Positions 52,470 through 62,534 of a stretch of 64,000 bases of DNA are shown here, piece after piece; within the stretch, counting starts at the first letter, position 1, and every line of letters begins with the position of its first letter. The notes under the pieces are model-generated. The model did not search any database, was not told the DNA's origin, and was given only the letters and a program-made list of their open reading frames with translations. Origin of the DNA: Pseudomonas sp. UBA5706 (GTDB lineage: Bacteria > Pseudomonadota > Gammaproteobacteria > Pseudomonadales > Pseudomonadaceae); contig NZ_DIHC01000042.1 in NCBI RefSeq assembly GCF_002419965.1, positions 10,059 through 74,058 of the forward strand. Reading direction: 5' to 3'. Both the position numbers and the translations under genes were made by a program.

Positions 52470-54872
52470 TTGAAGAAATCCACCGTAGCACCCAGCCCCG
52501 TACCGCTCTGGCGGCAGCATTTGCACTACCGATTGAAGGAAGGTGCACTGATCGCATTCGGCTTTTTGTGCCTATACCTGATGATGGCTCTGTTGACCTA
52601 TGACCAGGCCGATCCGGGATGGAGCCACACCAGCAGCTCCGTGCAAGTGCAGAATGCGGCAGGTCGCGCCGGTGCCTTTTCCGCTGACATCCTGTTCATG
52701 GTGCTGGGCTATTTTGCCTACATCTTCCCGATTCTACTGGGTGTCAAGGCGTATCAGGTGTTTCGTCAGCGCCACGAACCGTGGCAGTGGAGCGGCTGGC
52801 TGTTTTCCTGGCGCATGATTGGACTGGTGTTCCTGATTCTGGCCGGTGCCGCGCTGGCGCATATCCACTTCCACTCTACGGCAGGCCTTCCGGGCTCGGC
52901 GGGCGGCGTGCTGGGCGAGGTCCTTGGCGATCTGGCCAAGCGCGCGCTGAACGTGCAGGGCAGCACTTTGCTGTTCATCGCGCTGTTCCTGTTCGGCCTG
53001 ACTGTGTTCACCGACCTCTCCTGGTTCAAGGTCATGGACACCACCGGCAAGATCACTCTAGACCTTTTCGAGCTGTTCCAGGGCGCGATCAATCGCTGGT
53101 GGGCCGAGCGCAACGAGCGCAAGCAGATGGTCGCTCAACTGCGCGAAGTCGATATGCGTGTCGATGAAGTCGTCGCCCCGGTTGTACCGGACCGTCGTGA
53201 GCAAGCCAGGGCCAAGGAACGCCTGATCGAGCGTGAGCAGGCCTTGAGCGAGCACATGAGCGCTCGTGAAAAGCACATCCCGGCAGTGATCGCACCTGCT
53301 CCTCCCAAAGCGCCCGAGCCGAGCAAGCGTGTGCAGAAAGAAAAGCAGGCGCCGTTGTTCGTCGACAGTGCGGTGGAAGGCACCTTGCCGCCGATCTCCA
53401 TTCTCGACCCGGCAGAGAAGAAACAACTCAATTATTCGCCGGAGTCCCTGGCCGCCGTAGGGCATCTGCTGGAGATCAAGCTCAAGGAGTTTGGTGTCGA
53501 GGTTTCGGTGGACTCGATACATCCGGGTCCGGTGATCACGCGCTACGAAATCCAGCCCGCCGCTGGCGTAAAAGTCAGCCGCATCGCCAATCTGGCCAAG
53601 GACCTTGCACGTTCCCTTGCGGTGACTAGCGTGCGTGTGGTCGAAGTGATTCCGGGCAAGACCACCGTGGGTATCGAAATTCCTAATGAAGACCGGCAGA
53701 TCGTGCGCTTCTCCGAGGTTCTTTCGACCCCTGAATACGACGACGCCAAGTCCCCGGTGACCCTGGCATTGGGTCATGACATCGGTGGCAAGCCGGTGAT
53801 CACTGACCTGGCGAAGATGCCGCACTTGCTGGTGGCCGGTACTACCGGTTCCGGTAAGTCGGTGGGCGTGAACGCAATGATTCTGTCGATCCTGTTCAAG
53901 TCCGGTCCGGAAGACGCCAAGCTGATCATGATCGACCCGAAAATGCTTGAGCTCTCGATCTACGAAGGCATTCCGCATCTGCTCTGTCCGGTCGTGACCG
54001 ACATGAAGGATGCCGCCAATGCCTTGCGCTGGTCGGTGGCTGAAATGGAGCGGCGCTACAAATTGATGGCCAAGATGGGCGTTCGTAACCTGTCGGGCTT
54101 CAACCAAAAGGTCAGAGAGGCCGAGGAAGCCGGTACGCCATTGTCCGACCCGCTTTATCACCGTGAAAGCATTCATGATGAAGCGCCGCTGCTCACCAAG
54201 CTGCCGACTATCGTCGTGGTGGTCGACGAGTTCGCCGACATGATGATGATCGTGGGCAAGAAGGTCGAAGAGCTGATCGCCCGTATCGCACAGAAAGCCC
54301 GTGCGGCGGGTATCCATTTGATTCTTGCGACCCAGCGCCCATCGGTTGACGTGATCACCGGTCTGATCAAGGCGAACATTCCTACCCGGATGGCGTTCCA
54401 GGTGTCGAGCAAGATCGACTCGCGCACCATCATCGATCAGGGTGGCGCCGAACAATTGCTTGGCCACGGGGACATGCTCTACATGCCACCCGGTACCAGC
54501 CTGCCGATCCGGGTACACGGCGCATTCGTGTCCGACGACGAGGTTCACCGCGTGGTGGAGGCCTGGAAGCTGCGCGGAACGCCGAACTACAACGATGACA
54601 TTCTCGCGGGCGTCGAAGAGGCTGGCAGCGGATTCGAAGGTGGCAGCGGCGGCGATGGCGAGGACAGCGAAAGCGACGCCTTGTATGACGAAGCGGTCAA
54701 GTTCGTACTGGAAAGCCGTCGTGCTTCGATCTCGGCTGTGCAGCGTAAGCTCAAGATTGGCTACAACCGCGCAGCGCGCATGATCGAGGCCATGGAAATG
54801 GCCGGCGTCGTAACCTCAATGAACACCAATGGCTCGCGGGAAGTGATTGCGCCAGCCCCCATGCGTGATTGA
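52470..54872 (+). CDS. ftsK: DNA translocase FtsK
   Basis: FtsK couples cell division to chromosome dimer resolution by pumping DNA at the septum. The 800-residue protein has four to five N-terminal membrane helices (about 25-195), a short charged linker, the motor domain with Walker A GTTGSGKS (about 457-464) and DEFADMMMIVGKK, and the C-terminal gamma winged helix (about 735-797) that reads KOPS/XerD signals. The start is TTG 52470 (MKKSTVAPSPVPLWRQ), matching Pseudomonas FtsK from memory, with AGGA upstream at a loose distance. Confidence 0.95.
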   Translation: MKKSTVAPSPVPLWRQHLHYRLKEGALIAFGFLCLYLMMALLTYDQADPGWSHTSSSVQVQNAAGRAGAFSADILFMVLGYFAYIFPILLGVKAYQVFRQRHEPWQWSGWLFSWRMIGLVFLILAGAALAHIHFHSTAGLPGSAGGVLGEVLGDLAKRALNVQGSTLLFIALFLFGLTVFTDLSWFKVMDTTGKITLDLFELFQGAINRWWAERNERKQMVAQLREVDMRVDEVVAPVVPDRREQARAKERLIEREQALSEHMSAREKHIPAVIAPAPPKAPEPSKRVQKEKQAPLFVDSAVEGTLPPISILDPAEKKQLNYSPESLAAVGHLLEIKLKEFGVEVSVDSIHPGPVITRYEIQPAAGVKVSRIANLAKDLARSLAVTSVRVVEVIPGKTTVGIEIPNEDRQIVRFSEVLSTPEYDDAKSPVTLALGHDIGGKPVITDLAKMPHLLVAGTTGSGKSVGVNAMILSILFKSGPEDAKLIMIDPKMLELSIYEGIPHLLCPVVTDMKDAANALRWSVAEMERRYKLMAKMGVRNLSGFNQKVREAEEAGTPLSDPLYHRESIHDEAPLLTKLPTIVVVVDEFADMMMIVGKKVEELIARIAQKARAAGIHLILATQRPSVDVITGLIKANIPTRMAFQVSSKIDSRTIIDQGGAEQLLGHGDMLYMPPGTSLPIRVHGAFVSDDEVHRVVEAWKLRGTPNYNDDILAGVEEAGSGFEGGSGGDGEDSESDALYDEAVKFVLESRRASISAVQRKLKIGYNRAARMIEAMEMAGVVTSMNTNGSREVIAPAPMRD

Positions 54873-54948
54873 CACTTTGTCCATTACACGCCCGAACGGC
54901 GCCCGTACAGGTGCCGTTCGGCGTTATCCGAATCTTAAGAGGAATCCC

Positions 54949-55572
54949 ATGCGTCTTATCCGCGTGCTGTTGCTATCTGCACTGGCTTTTTCCGCTGTCC
55001 CTGCCCACGCCGACAGCAAGGACGTAGCGCGCCTGACTCAATTGCTGGAAAGCTCGAAAACCCTTACCGGCAACTTCTCGCAGTTGACGCTCGATGGCGG
55101 CGGCACGCAGTTGCAGGAGACCTCGGGTGAAATGACGTTGCAGCGTCCCGGTCTGTTCTACTGGCACACCAACGTGCCTCAGGAACAGACGATGATCTCC
55201 GATGGCAAGAAGGTCACTCTTTGGGACCCGGATCTCGAGCAGGTCACCATCAAGACCCTCGATCAGCGCCTGACCCAGACCCCAGCCTTGCTGCTGTCCG
55301 GTGATGTGTCGAAAATCAGCGAGAGCTTCGACATCAGCGCCAGGGAGTCGGGTGGAGTGATCGATTTCGTGCTCAAGCCCAAATCCAAGGACACGTTATT
55401 CGACAGTCTGCGTCTGTCGTTCCGTAACGGCTTGATCAACGAGATGCAACTGATCGACAGCGTGGGTCAGCGCACCAATATCCTGTTCACCGGTGTCAAG
55501 GCTAACGAGTCTGTTGCGGCGAACAGATTCAAGTTCGATATCCCGAAAGGCGCCGACGTCATTCAGGAATAA
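54949..55572 (+). CDS. lolA: Outer-membrane lipoprotein carrier protein LolA
   Basis: LolA shuttles lipoproteins from LolCDE to LolB across the periplasm. The 207-residue precursor has a signal peptide cleaved after AHA-21 and the LolA fold (GNFSQLTLDGGGTQLQETSG, RPGLFYWHTNVPQEQTMISDGK). ATG 54949 follows AAGAGGAA; the longer frame from 54847 overlaps the ftsK end and is rejected. The ftsK-lolA-rarA order is conserved. Confidence 0.97.
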   Translation: MRLIRVLLLSALAFSAVPAHADSKDVARLTQLLESSKTLTGNFSQLTLDGGGTQLQETSGEMTLQRPGLFYWHTNVPQEQTMISDGKKVTLWDPDLEQVTIKTLDQRLTQTPALLLSGDVSKISESFDISARESGGVIDFVLKPKSKDTLFDSLRLSFRNGLINEMQLIDSVGQRTNILFTGVKANESVAANRFKFDIPKGADVIQE

Positions 55573-55590
55573 GAGGTTCGAGAGTCCAGC

Positions 55591-56913
55591 ATGGACCTGT
55601 TCAGCAGTGAGCCGATTGCCCAACCCCTGGCCGCCCGGTTGCGTGCGACCAATCTGGATGAGTACGTCGGTCAGCAGCATCTGCTCGCCCATGGCAAGCC
55701 CCTGCGTGAAGCGCTGGAGCAGGGTGCGCTGCACTCGATGATTTTCTGGGGGCCGCCCGGCGTGGGCAAAACCACGCTGGCGCGATTGTTGGCGAAAGTC
55801 TCGGATGCTCACTTCGAGACTGTTTCGGCCGTCCTGGCGGGGGTCAAGGAAATCCGCCAGGCAGTGGAAATCGCCAAGCAGCAGGCGGGTCAATACGGTC
55901 GCCGTACCATCCTGTTCGTTGACGAAGTGCATCGTTTCAACAAATCGCAGCAGGATGCGTTCTTGCCTTACGTCGAAGATGGCACGCTGATCTTCATCGG
56001 TGCGACCACCGAAAACCCATCCTTCGAGCTGAACAACGCGCTGCTGTCGCGGGCCCGGGTGTACGTACTCAAAAGCCTGGATGAGGCGGCGCTGCGTCGA
56101 TTGGTCGACCGCGCGCTGACCGAGGAGCGTGGCTTGGGCAATCGTCATCTCACATTGGGTGACGAAGCCTTCAAGACCCTGCTGGCCGCGGCCGATGGCG
56201 ATGGACGGCGGATGCTTAACCTGCTGGAGAACGCATCGGACCTGGCCGAGGACGGCAGTGAAATCGAACCCGAGCTGCTGCAGAGCCTGCTGGGTGACAG
56301 CCGCCGTCGTTTCGACAAGGGCGGCGAGGCGTTCTACGACCAGATTTCAGCGCTGCACAAGTCCATTCGCGGCTCGGATCCCGACGCGGCTTTGTACTGG
56401 TTCGCGCGCATGATCGACGGTGGCTGCGACCCTCTGTATCTGGCTCGGCGTGTGGTGCGCATGGCCAGCGAGGACATCGGCAACGCCGACCCGCGCGCGC
56501 TGCCCCTGTGCATGTCTGCCTGGGATGTGCAGGAGCGACTGGGTAGCCCCGAAGGTGAACTGGCTGTAGCCCAGGCCATCGTCTACCTGGCGTGTGCGCC
56601 GAAAAGCAATGCGGTGTACATGGGCTTCAAGATGGCGATGCGCGAAGCGACTGAGCATGGCTCGCTTGAGGTCCCGCTGCATTTGCGCAATGCACCGACC
56701 AAACTGATGAAGCAGCTGGGTTATGGCGAAGAATACCGCTACGCCCATGACGAGCCGGACGCCTACGCCGCCGGTGAGGACTACTTCCCCGACGAACTCG
56801 AACCGCGTCAGTATTACCACCCGGTCCCCCGTGGCTTGGAGCTGAAGATCGGCGAGAAACTCAAACACTTGGCCGCTCTCGACCGCGCCAGTCCCCGTCA
56901 GCGGAGAAAATAG
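55591..56913 (+). CDS. rarA: Replication-associated recombination protein A
   Basis: RarA (MgsA) is a clamp-loader-like AAA+ ATPase acting at stalled replication forks. The 440-residue protein has Walker A GPPGVGKTT (about 54-62), the DEVHRFNKSQQDAFLP sensor and Walker B region, and the tetramerisation domain in the C-terminal half. It begins 18 bases after lolA, and its TAG stop overlaps the GTG start of crcB. Confidence 0.97.
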   Translation: MDLFSSEPIAQPLAARLRATNLDEYVGQQHLLAHGKPLREALEQGALHSMIFWGPPGVGKTTLARLLAKVSDAHFETVSAVLAGVKEIRQAVEIAKQQAGQYGRRTILFVDEVHRFNKSQQDAFLPYVEDGTLIFIGATTENPSFELNNALLSRARVYVLKSLDEAALRRLVDRALTEERGLGNRHLTLGDEAFKTLLAAADGDGRRMLNLLENASDLAEDGSEIEPELLQSLLGDSRRRFDKGGEAFYDQISALHKSIRGSDPDAALYWFARMIDGGCDPLYLARRVVRMASEDIGNADPRALPLCMSAWDVQERLGSPEGELAVAQAIVYLACAPKSNAVYMGFKMAMREATEHGSLEVPLHLRNAPTKLMKQLGYGEEYRYAHDEPDAYAAGEDYFPDELEPRQYYHPVPRGLELKIGEKLKHLAALDRASPRQRRK

Positions 56914-57287
56914 TGATTCAGACCATTCTTGCGGTGTCGATAGCGGGGATCGCTGGTACATTATTGCGTTTTGCGGCGGGCACGTGGGTGTCGGCCAACT
57001 GGCCCAAACATTTCTATACGGCAACACTGGCTGTCAACCTGGTTGGCTGCCTGATCATCGGACTGCTGTACGGCTGGTTTTTATTGCGCCCGGAAGTGCC
57101 CATCGAAATTCGTGCCGGTCTGATCGTCGGTTTTGTCGGCGGACTGACGACCTTTTCATCGTTTTCCCTGGATACGCTGCGCTTGCTGGAAAGCGGGCAG
57201 GCACCGCTGGCCATCGGCTATGCCGCCATCAGTGTGTTCGGCGGCCTGCTCGCGACGTGGGCGGGCCTGTCTTTGACCCGAATTTAA
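56913..57287 (+). CDS. crcB: Fluoride ion channel CrcB/Fluc
   Basis: CrcB (Fluc) exports fluoride as a dual-topology dimer of four-helix subunits. The 124-residue protein has the signature NLVGCLIIG and GGLTTFSSFSLD, with the Phe-box and sodium-site residues. The start is GTG 56913, overlapping the rarA stop by one base. There is no room for a fluoride riboswitch upstream, so expression is tied to the ftsK-lolA-rarA transcript. Confidence 0.95.
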   Translation: MIQTILAVSIAGIAGTLLRFAAGTWVSANWPKHFYTATLAVNLVGCLIIGLLYGWFLLRPEVPIEIRAGLIVGFVGGLTTFSSFSLDTLRLLESGQAPLAIGYAAISVFGGLLATWAGLSLTRI

Positions 57288-57316
57288 TAAACCCGATTCA
57301 ATAACGAGGCAACGAT

Positions 57317-58597
57317 ATGCTCGACTCCAAACTGTTACGTACCCAGCTTCAGGACGTAGCGGATCGCCTGGCTTCCCGTGGTTTCACACTGGACGTAGCC
57401 CGTATCGAAGCGCTGGAGAACCAGCGCAAGACGGTGCAGACCCGCACCGAGCAGCTTCAGGCCGAGCGTAATGCCCGTTCCAAATCCATCGGTCAGGCCA
57501 AGCAACGCGGCGAAGATATCGCGCCGTTGATGGCTGACATCGATCGTATGGCCGAAGAGTTGAGCACTGGCAAGAAAGAGCTGGACGGTATTCAGTCCGA
57601 GCTGGACGCCATGCTGCTGAGCATGCCGAACCTGCCGCATGAATCGGTGCCGGTCGGCACTGACGAAGAAGAAAACGTCGAGGTGCGCAAGTGGGGCACT
57701 CCGGCGTCGTTCGATTTCGAGGTCAAGGATCACGTCGCGCTGGGCGAGAAATTCGGTTGGCTGGATTTCGAAACCGCCGCCAAGCTTTCCGGTGCCCGTT
57801 TCGCTCTGCTGCGTGGTCCGATTGCACGCCTGCATCGCGCGCTGGCGCAGTTCATGATTACCCTGCATATCAATGAGCATGGCTACGAAGAGGCCTACAC
57901 GCCGTATCTGGTGCAGGCCCCGGCGCTGCAAGGCACTGGCCAGTTGCCGAAATTCGAAGAAGACCTGTTCAAGATCGCCCGCGAAGGCGAAGCCGATCTG
58001 TACCTGATCCCCACCGCCGAAGTCTCGCTGACTAACATCGTCGCGGGCGAAATCCTCGATGCCAGGCAGTTGCCCTTGAAGTTCGTCGCTCACACACCGT
58101 GCTTTCGCAGCGAGGCCGGAGCGTCGGGTCGCGATACACGCGGCATGATTCGTCAACATCAGTTCGACAAGGTCGAGATGGTGCAAATCGTTGAGCCGGA
58201 AAAATCCCTCGAAGCGCTGGAAAGCCTGACCGGCAACGCCGAGCGCGTTCTGCAACTGCTGGAACTGCCGTACCGCGTATTGGCGTTGTGTACAGGGGAT
58301 ATGGGCTTCAGTGCGGTGAAAACGTACGACCTGGAAGTGTGGATTCCAAGCCAGGACAAATACCGCGAGATATCCTCCTGCTCCAACTGTGGCGACTTCC
58401 AGGCGCGGCGCATGCAGGCCCGCTGGCGTAATCCGGAAACAGGCAAGCCGGAGCTGGTTCACACCCTCAACGGCTCCGGCCTGGCGGTCGGGCGTACGCT
58501 GGTCGCGGTGCTGGAGAACTACCAGCAGGCCGACGGCTCGATTCGTGTGCCTGAAGTGCTCAAGCCGTGGATGGGTGGCATCGAGGTCATCGGCTAA
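57317..58597 (+). CDS. serS: Seryl-tRNA synthetase
   Basis: SerS charges tRNA-Ser and tRNA-Sec. The 426-residue protein has the N-terminal antiparallel coiled-coil arm (about 25-110) and class II motifs, including FRSEAGASGRDTRGMIRQHQF (quoted in part: EAGASGRDTRGMIRQHQF) for motif 2 and GSGLAVGRTLVAVLENYQ for motif 3. cysG starts immediately after the stop, without spacing. Confidence 0.98.
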   Translation: MLDSKLLRTQLQDVADRLASRGFTLDVARIEALENQRKTVQTRTEQLQAERNARSKSIGQAKQRGEDIAPLMADIDRMAEELSTGKKELDGIQSELDAMLLSMPNLPHESVPVGTDEEENVEVRKWGTPASFDFEVKDHVALGEKFGWLDFETAAKLSGARFALLRGPIARLHRALAQFMITLHINEHGYEEAYTPYLVQAPALQGTGQLPKFEEDLFKIAREGEADLYLIPTAEVSLTNIVAGEILDARQLPLKFVAHTPCFRSEAGASGRDTRGMIRQHQFDKVEMVQIVEPEKSLEALESLTGNAERVLQLLELPYRVLALCTGDMGFSAVKTYDLEVWIPSQDKYREISSCSNCGDFQARRMQARWRNPETGKPELVHTLNGSGLAVGRTLVAVLENYQQADGSIRVPEVLKPWMGGIEVIG

Positions 58598-59992
58598 ATG
58601 GAATTTTTGCCACTGTTCCACAACCTGCGGGGCGCCCGCGTGCTGGTGGTGGGCGGCGGCGAGATTGCCTTGCGCAAGTCTCGTCTGCTCGCCGACGCCG
58701 GCGCGGTCCTGCGGGTGGTTGCACCTCAGATCGGAACGGAGCTGCGGGAGCTGATCGACAGCAGCGGTGGCGAACAGATTCTGCGTGGTTACAGCGAAAC
58801 GGATCTGGACGATTGCGTGCTGATCATTGCCGCCACTGATGATGAACCGCTGAATGCCCGGGTGTCAGCCGATGCTCGTCGGCGGGGTGTGCCGGTCAAT
58901 GTAGTGGACGCGCCTGCCCTGTGCAGCGTGATCTTCCCGGCCATCGTTGATCGCTCACCGTTGGTGATAGCGGTATCCAGTGGCGGCGATGCGCCGGTGC
59001 TGGCGCGGCTGATTCGGGCCAAACTGGAGAGCTGGATTCCACCGACCTATGGCCATCTGGCGGGTCTGGCGGCGCGCTTTCGCCATCAGGTGAAGAGCCT
59101 GTTTCCCAACGTCCAGCAGCGCCGGGCGTTTTGGGAAGAGGTGTTTCAAGGGCCGATCGCCGACCGCCAATTGGCCGGGCAGGGCGCTGAAGCCGAACGC
59201 TTGCTCAAGGCCAAGATCGAAGGCGATGCACCGAGCGCTGCGGGGGAAGTGTATCTCGTCGGTGCCGGTCCTGGAGATCCGGATCTGCTGACTTTCAAGG
59301 CACTGCGCCTGATGCAGCAAGCCGATGTTGTGCTCTACGACCGTCTGGTTGCACCTGCGATTCTCGAATTGTGCCGTCGCGACGCAGACCGGATCTACGT
59401 CGGCAAGCAACGCGCCGATCATGCGCTGCCTCAGGACCAGATCAACCAGCAACTGGTTAATTTGGCCAAGCAGGGCAAGCGCGTGGTGCGGCTCAAGGGG
59501 GGCGATCCGTTCATCTTTGGCCGGGGCGGGGAAGAAATCGAAGAGCTGGCCGCCCACGGGATACCGTTTCAGGTAGTACCGGGTATCACGGCAGCCAGTG
59601 GCTGCGCGGCGTATGCCGGGATTCCTCTGACCCATCGTGATTATGCGCAGTCGGTGCGTTTCGTCACCGGGCATTTGAAAGATGGCACCACGGACTTGCC
59701 GTGGAGCGACCTGGTGTCCGCGACGCAGACGCTGGTGTTCTACATGGGCCTGATAGGCTTGCCGATCATCTGCAGCGAGCTGATCAAACATGGCCGCTCC
59801 GGGGAGACGCCGGCGGCGCTGATCCAGCAAGGTACTACCACCAATCAGCGGGTGTTCACCGGCACGCTGGCCAACCTGCCGCAACTGGTGGCGGAGCATG
59901 AAGTGCATGCGCCCACGTTGGTGATCGTAGGGGAAGTGGTGATGCTGCGGGACAAGCTGGCGTGGTTCGAAGGCGCTCAGGCGGGCGTTTGA
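58598..59992 (+). CDS. cysG: Siroheme synthase (trifunctional)
   Basis: CysG makes siroheme for sulfite and nitrite reductases from uroporphyrinogen III. The 464-residue protein has an N-terminal NAD-dependent dehydrogenase/ferrochelatase half (1-about 150, with VVGGGEIALRKSRLL) and a C-terminal SUMT methyltransferase (about 216-460, VYLVGAGPGDPDLLTFKALR and VVRLKGGDPFIFGRGGEE). The ATG directly follows the serS stop. The 112-base gap to the next gene holds nothing I can support. Confidence 0.97.
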   Translation: MEFLPLFHNLRGARVLVVGGGEIALRKSRLLADAGAVLRVVAPQIGTELRELIDSSGGEQILRGYSETDLDDCVLIIAATDDEPLNARVSADARRRGVPVNVVDAPALCSVIFPAIVDRSPLVIAVSSGGDAPVLARLIRAKLESWIPPTYGHLAGLAARFRHQVKSLFPNVQQRRAFWEEVFQGPIADRQLAGQGAEAERLLKAKIEGDAPSAAGEVYLVGAGPGDPDLLTFKALRLMQQADVVLYDRLVAPAILELCRRDADRIYVGKQRADHALPQDQINQQLVNLAKQGKRVVRLKGGDPFIFGRGGEEIEELAAHGIPFQVVPGITAASGCAAYAGIPLTHRDYAQSVRFVTGHLKDGTTDLPWSDLVSATQTLVFYMGLIGLPIICSELIKHGRSGETPAALIQQGTTTNQRVFTGTLANLPQLVAEHEVHAPTLVIVGEVVMLRDKLAWFEGAQAGV

Positions 59993-60104
59993 TCCATCAG
60001 GACGGTTGGAAGGCAAGGCAGCTCGCAATCCGCCGTGACCGCGAGTTCGTTGACACGCCAGGTTCAAGCGCCTTTCGGTGCAGGCAGGTCACTTGAATGC
60101 ATGA

Positions 60105-61106
60105 TCAGCGGTTGTGAAAAATCCCGTTGCCGCTCAGTCGTTCACGATCATGCTCGGCATTGAAATCCTGCGCCGGCCCTTTGGGCACGATGCCTGTCGG
60201 GTTGATGGTGGCGTGGCTGGCGTAGTAGTGGTGCTTGATATGCTCGAAGTCCACGGTTTGAGCAACACCTGGCAACTGGTACACCTCACGCACCCAATTG
60301 CTCAGGTTTGGATAATCCACAATCCGACGCAGGTTGCACTTGAAATGGCCGTGATAGACGGCATCGAAGCGAATCAGCGTGGTGAACAGGCGCACATCGG
60401 CTTCGGTCAGGTATGCCCCGGCCAGGTAGCGCTTCTCGCCCAGTAGCAGTTCAAGTTTATCGAGCTCGGTAAATACGTCATCGAAGGCTTTCTCATAGGC
60501 GCCTTGTGAGGTAGCAAAGCCTGCCCGATACACACCATTATTCACCGCAGGATAAATCTCGTCATTCAAGCGATCGATCTGGGTACGCCATGCTTCAGGG
60601 TATAGATCCAGACGATTGCCGGTCAGATCGTCGAATGCGGAGTTGAACATTCGGATAATTTCAGACGACTCGTTGCTGACGATGCACTGCAGCTTTTTGT
60701 CCCATAGCGCCGGCACGGTCACGCGGCCTGTGTAGTCGGGAGTGTCCGCCAAGTAGCGTTGGTACATAAAGGCATGACCGTCAAGCGGATCACCTGTCGA
60801 ACCGGTTTGTGTATCAAACGTCCAGCCGTTTTCGCGCATCAGCCAGCTTACGACCGACACATCGATTAATCGCTCCAGACCTTTGAGCTGACGCACGATA
60901 AGGGTTCGATGCGCCCAAGGGCAGGCCAGTGAGACGTAGAGGTGATAACGACCGGCCTCAGCTTTGAAACCCCCTTCACCGGAAGGGCCAGCGCGGCCAT
61001 CTGCGGTCACCCAGTGGCGGCGCTGAGCCTGCTCTCGCTCAAATGCCCCGTCTTTGCTGCTCTCGTACCACTGGTCTTGCCAGCGTCCTTCAACCAGCAG
61101 GCCCAT
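60105..61106 (-). CDS. Glutathionyl-hydroquinone reductase (Xi-class glutathione transferase)
   Basis: The 333-residue protein matches the YqjG/ECM4-type enzymes that reduce glutathionyl-hydroquinones back to hydroquinones. The catalytic cysteine is C62 in SLACPWAHRTL, followed by SNESSEIIRMFNSAFD and a helical C-terminal domain with PTGIVPKGP. It is monocistronic here, converging on cysG and separated from the trpD2-like gene by 94 bases. Confidence 0.93.
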   Translation of the reverse strand: MGLLVEGRWQDQWYESSKDGAFEREQAQRRHWVTADGRAGPSGEGGFKAEAGRYHLYVSLACPWAHRTLIVRQLKGLERLIDVSVVSWLMRENGWTFDTQTGSTGDPLDGHAFMYQRYLADTPDYTGRVTVPALWDKKLQCIVSNESSEIIRMFNSAFDDLTGNRLDLYPEAWRTQIDRLNDEIYPAVNNGVYRAGFATSQGAYEKAFDDVFTELDKLELLLGEKRYLAGAYLTEADVRLFTTLIRFDAVYHGHFKCNLRRIVDYPNLSNWVREVYQLPGVAQTVDFEHIKHHYYASHATINPTGIVPKGPAQDFNAEHDRERLSGNGIFHNR

Positions 61107-61200
61107 ATATGTCTCCAGAAGATGCGTGCGTCGTGCGTTGGAGACAGTCTAAGAACAATCGTTCGGGCAAATAACGCAAAGAGTCGGGGAGAATGATCGT

Positions 61201-62202
61201 CTATATCGATCGGTTTCGATTGACCCAGTACGCCTCGGCCTGTTGAAAAGCTTCGGCACGCGGCATTCCCAAACCGCGCAAGGCCAATGCCATGGTCGAG
61301 ATCAATGCCAGTCGCGGATAACGGTCTTCGATGTCGCCTGTCCAGAAGGCCACGAGCTGTGAATGATCCAGGGTCGCGGGTTTGACATGGCGGCGGTCGG
61401 ACAGCGCTGGCCATTCCTCATCCCACGGCTGACCGTCGGTAGTGCCGTACAGGTGGCTAATGGTGTCGGGGTTGATCTCCACTTCGCCCCCATCACCCTT
61501 TATGACGATGGCGTGGTCGCCCAGCAGGCTGCTCGCATCGCGATGCACGGACTGATAACCGGGGTGGAAGATGCTTTGCAGCCCACAGCGCGCGCCCAGC
61601 GGGTTGAGAACCCGCGCCAGCGAGTGAATGGGCGAGCGCAAGCCCAAGGTGTTGCGCAGGTCGATCATCCGTTGCAACTGCGGCGCCCAATCCCCTAGCG
61701 GGATAAATGCAATGCTTTGCATCTCCAGGGCGTTGCCCACCGACTGCCAGTTGCGGCACAGCGGTATGCCCAGCAGCTCCAGCAACTGCTCGCTGTACAG
61801 ACGCCCGGCGGTGTGCGCGCCACCCCCGTGCATCAGCACCCGTACGCCGTTCTGCGCCAGACATTTGGCGGCCAGCAAATACCATGGCAAATGACGTTTT
61901 TTGCCCGCATAGCTCGGCCAGTCGATATCCACTGCCAGAGGTGGAGCTGTCAGTCGTTCGCGCACCGCTTCGGTGAAGCCTGCCAGTTCTTCGGCGCTTT
62001 CCTCCTTGTGGCGCAGCAGCATCAGGAAAGCGCCGAGCTGGGTGTCCTCGACCTTCTCATCGAGCACCATGCCCATGGCTTCGCGGGCTTCTTCACGGGT
62101 CAGGTTGCGCGCGCCGCGCTTGCCCTTGCCCAAAATGCGTACGAATTGAGCAAAAGGGTGCTCGGCAGAGGGTTCGGTCACCAGAGGGGCAAATTCGGTC
62201 AT
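61201..62202 (-). CDS. Glycosyl transferase family 3 protein, TrpD2/YbiB-like
   Basis: The 333-residue protein is related to anthranilate phosphoribosyltransferase (TrpD) but lacks the tryptophan operon context. It matches the YbiB/TrpD2 group, which in E. coli binds nucleic acid rather than anthranilate. The N-terminal helical domain has REEAREAMGMVLDEKVEDTQLGAFL (quoted in part: MGMVLDEKVEDTQLGAFL), and HGGGAHTAGRLYSE replaces the usual PRPP glycine loop. ATG 62202 overlaps the tusE stop by four bases, so it is the last gene of the tus operon. Confidence 0.88.
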   Translation of the reverse strand: MTEFAPLVTEPSAEHPFAQFVRILGKGKRGARNLTREEAREAMGMVLDEKVEDTQLGAFLMLLRHKEESAEELAGFTEAVRERLTAPPLAVDIDWPSYAGKKRHLPWYLLAAKCLAQNGVRVLMHGGGAHTAGRLYSEQLLELLGIPLCRNWQSVGNALEMQSIAFIPLGDWAPQLQRMIDLRNTLGLRSPIHSLARVLNPLGARCGLQSIFHPGYQSVHRDASSLLGDHAIVIKGDGGEVEINPDTISHLYGTTDGQPWDEEWPALSDRRHVKPATLDHSQLVAFWTGDIEDRYPRLALISTMALALRGLGMPRAEAFQQAEAYWVNRNRSI

Positions 62203-62534
62203 AAGCAATTGGTCGGCTTTGGCAGGCCCGCCAGCTTGGCGGCAAGTTTGGCGGGAGTGCCGTTGAACAGACGATTGAGGTGCAGGCTGTTGCCTTTCTC
62301 GACGCCCAGTTTCAACGCGGTGTATTTCACCAGCGGCCGGGTCGCGGGGGAGAGTTGGAATTCGGCATGGAATGCCCGCAGCAGTTCAAGGATCTCCCAG
62401 TGTTCGGGGGTCAGGTCGATACCCTCTTCCTGCGCCAGGGCCTGGGCGACCTTATTCGACCAGTCGTGCAGGTCTACAAGGTAACCATCCTTGTCCAGGG
62501 CAATGCTGCACCCGTCCACGATGAGCTGTTTCAT
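62199..62534 (-). CDS. tusE: Sulfurtransferase TusE (DsrC family)
   Basis: TusE accepts sulfur from TusBCD and passes it to MnmA for 2-thiouridine formation. The 111-residue DsrC-fold protein has EEGIDLTPEHWEILELLRAF and the conserved penultimate cysteine C110 at the end of PTNCL. ATG 62534 overlaps the tusB stop by four bases; the two extra residues of the upstream reading are not needed. Confidence 0.94.
   Translation of the reverse strand: MKQLIVDGCSIALDKDGYLVDLHDWSNKVAQALAQEEGIDLTPEHWEILELLRAFHAEFQLSPATRPLVKYTALKLGVEKGNSLHLNRLFNGTPAKLAAKLAGLPKPTNCL

Noticed and set aside
56880..56930. Fluoride riboswitch before crcB
   Set aside because: crcB overlaps the rarA stop codon, so there is no leader, and no riboswitch core is visible.
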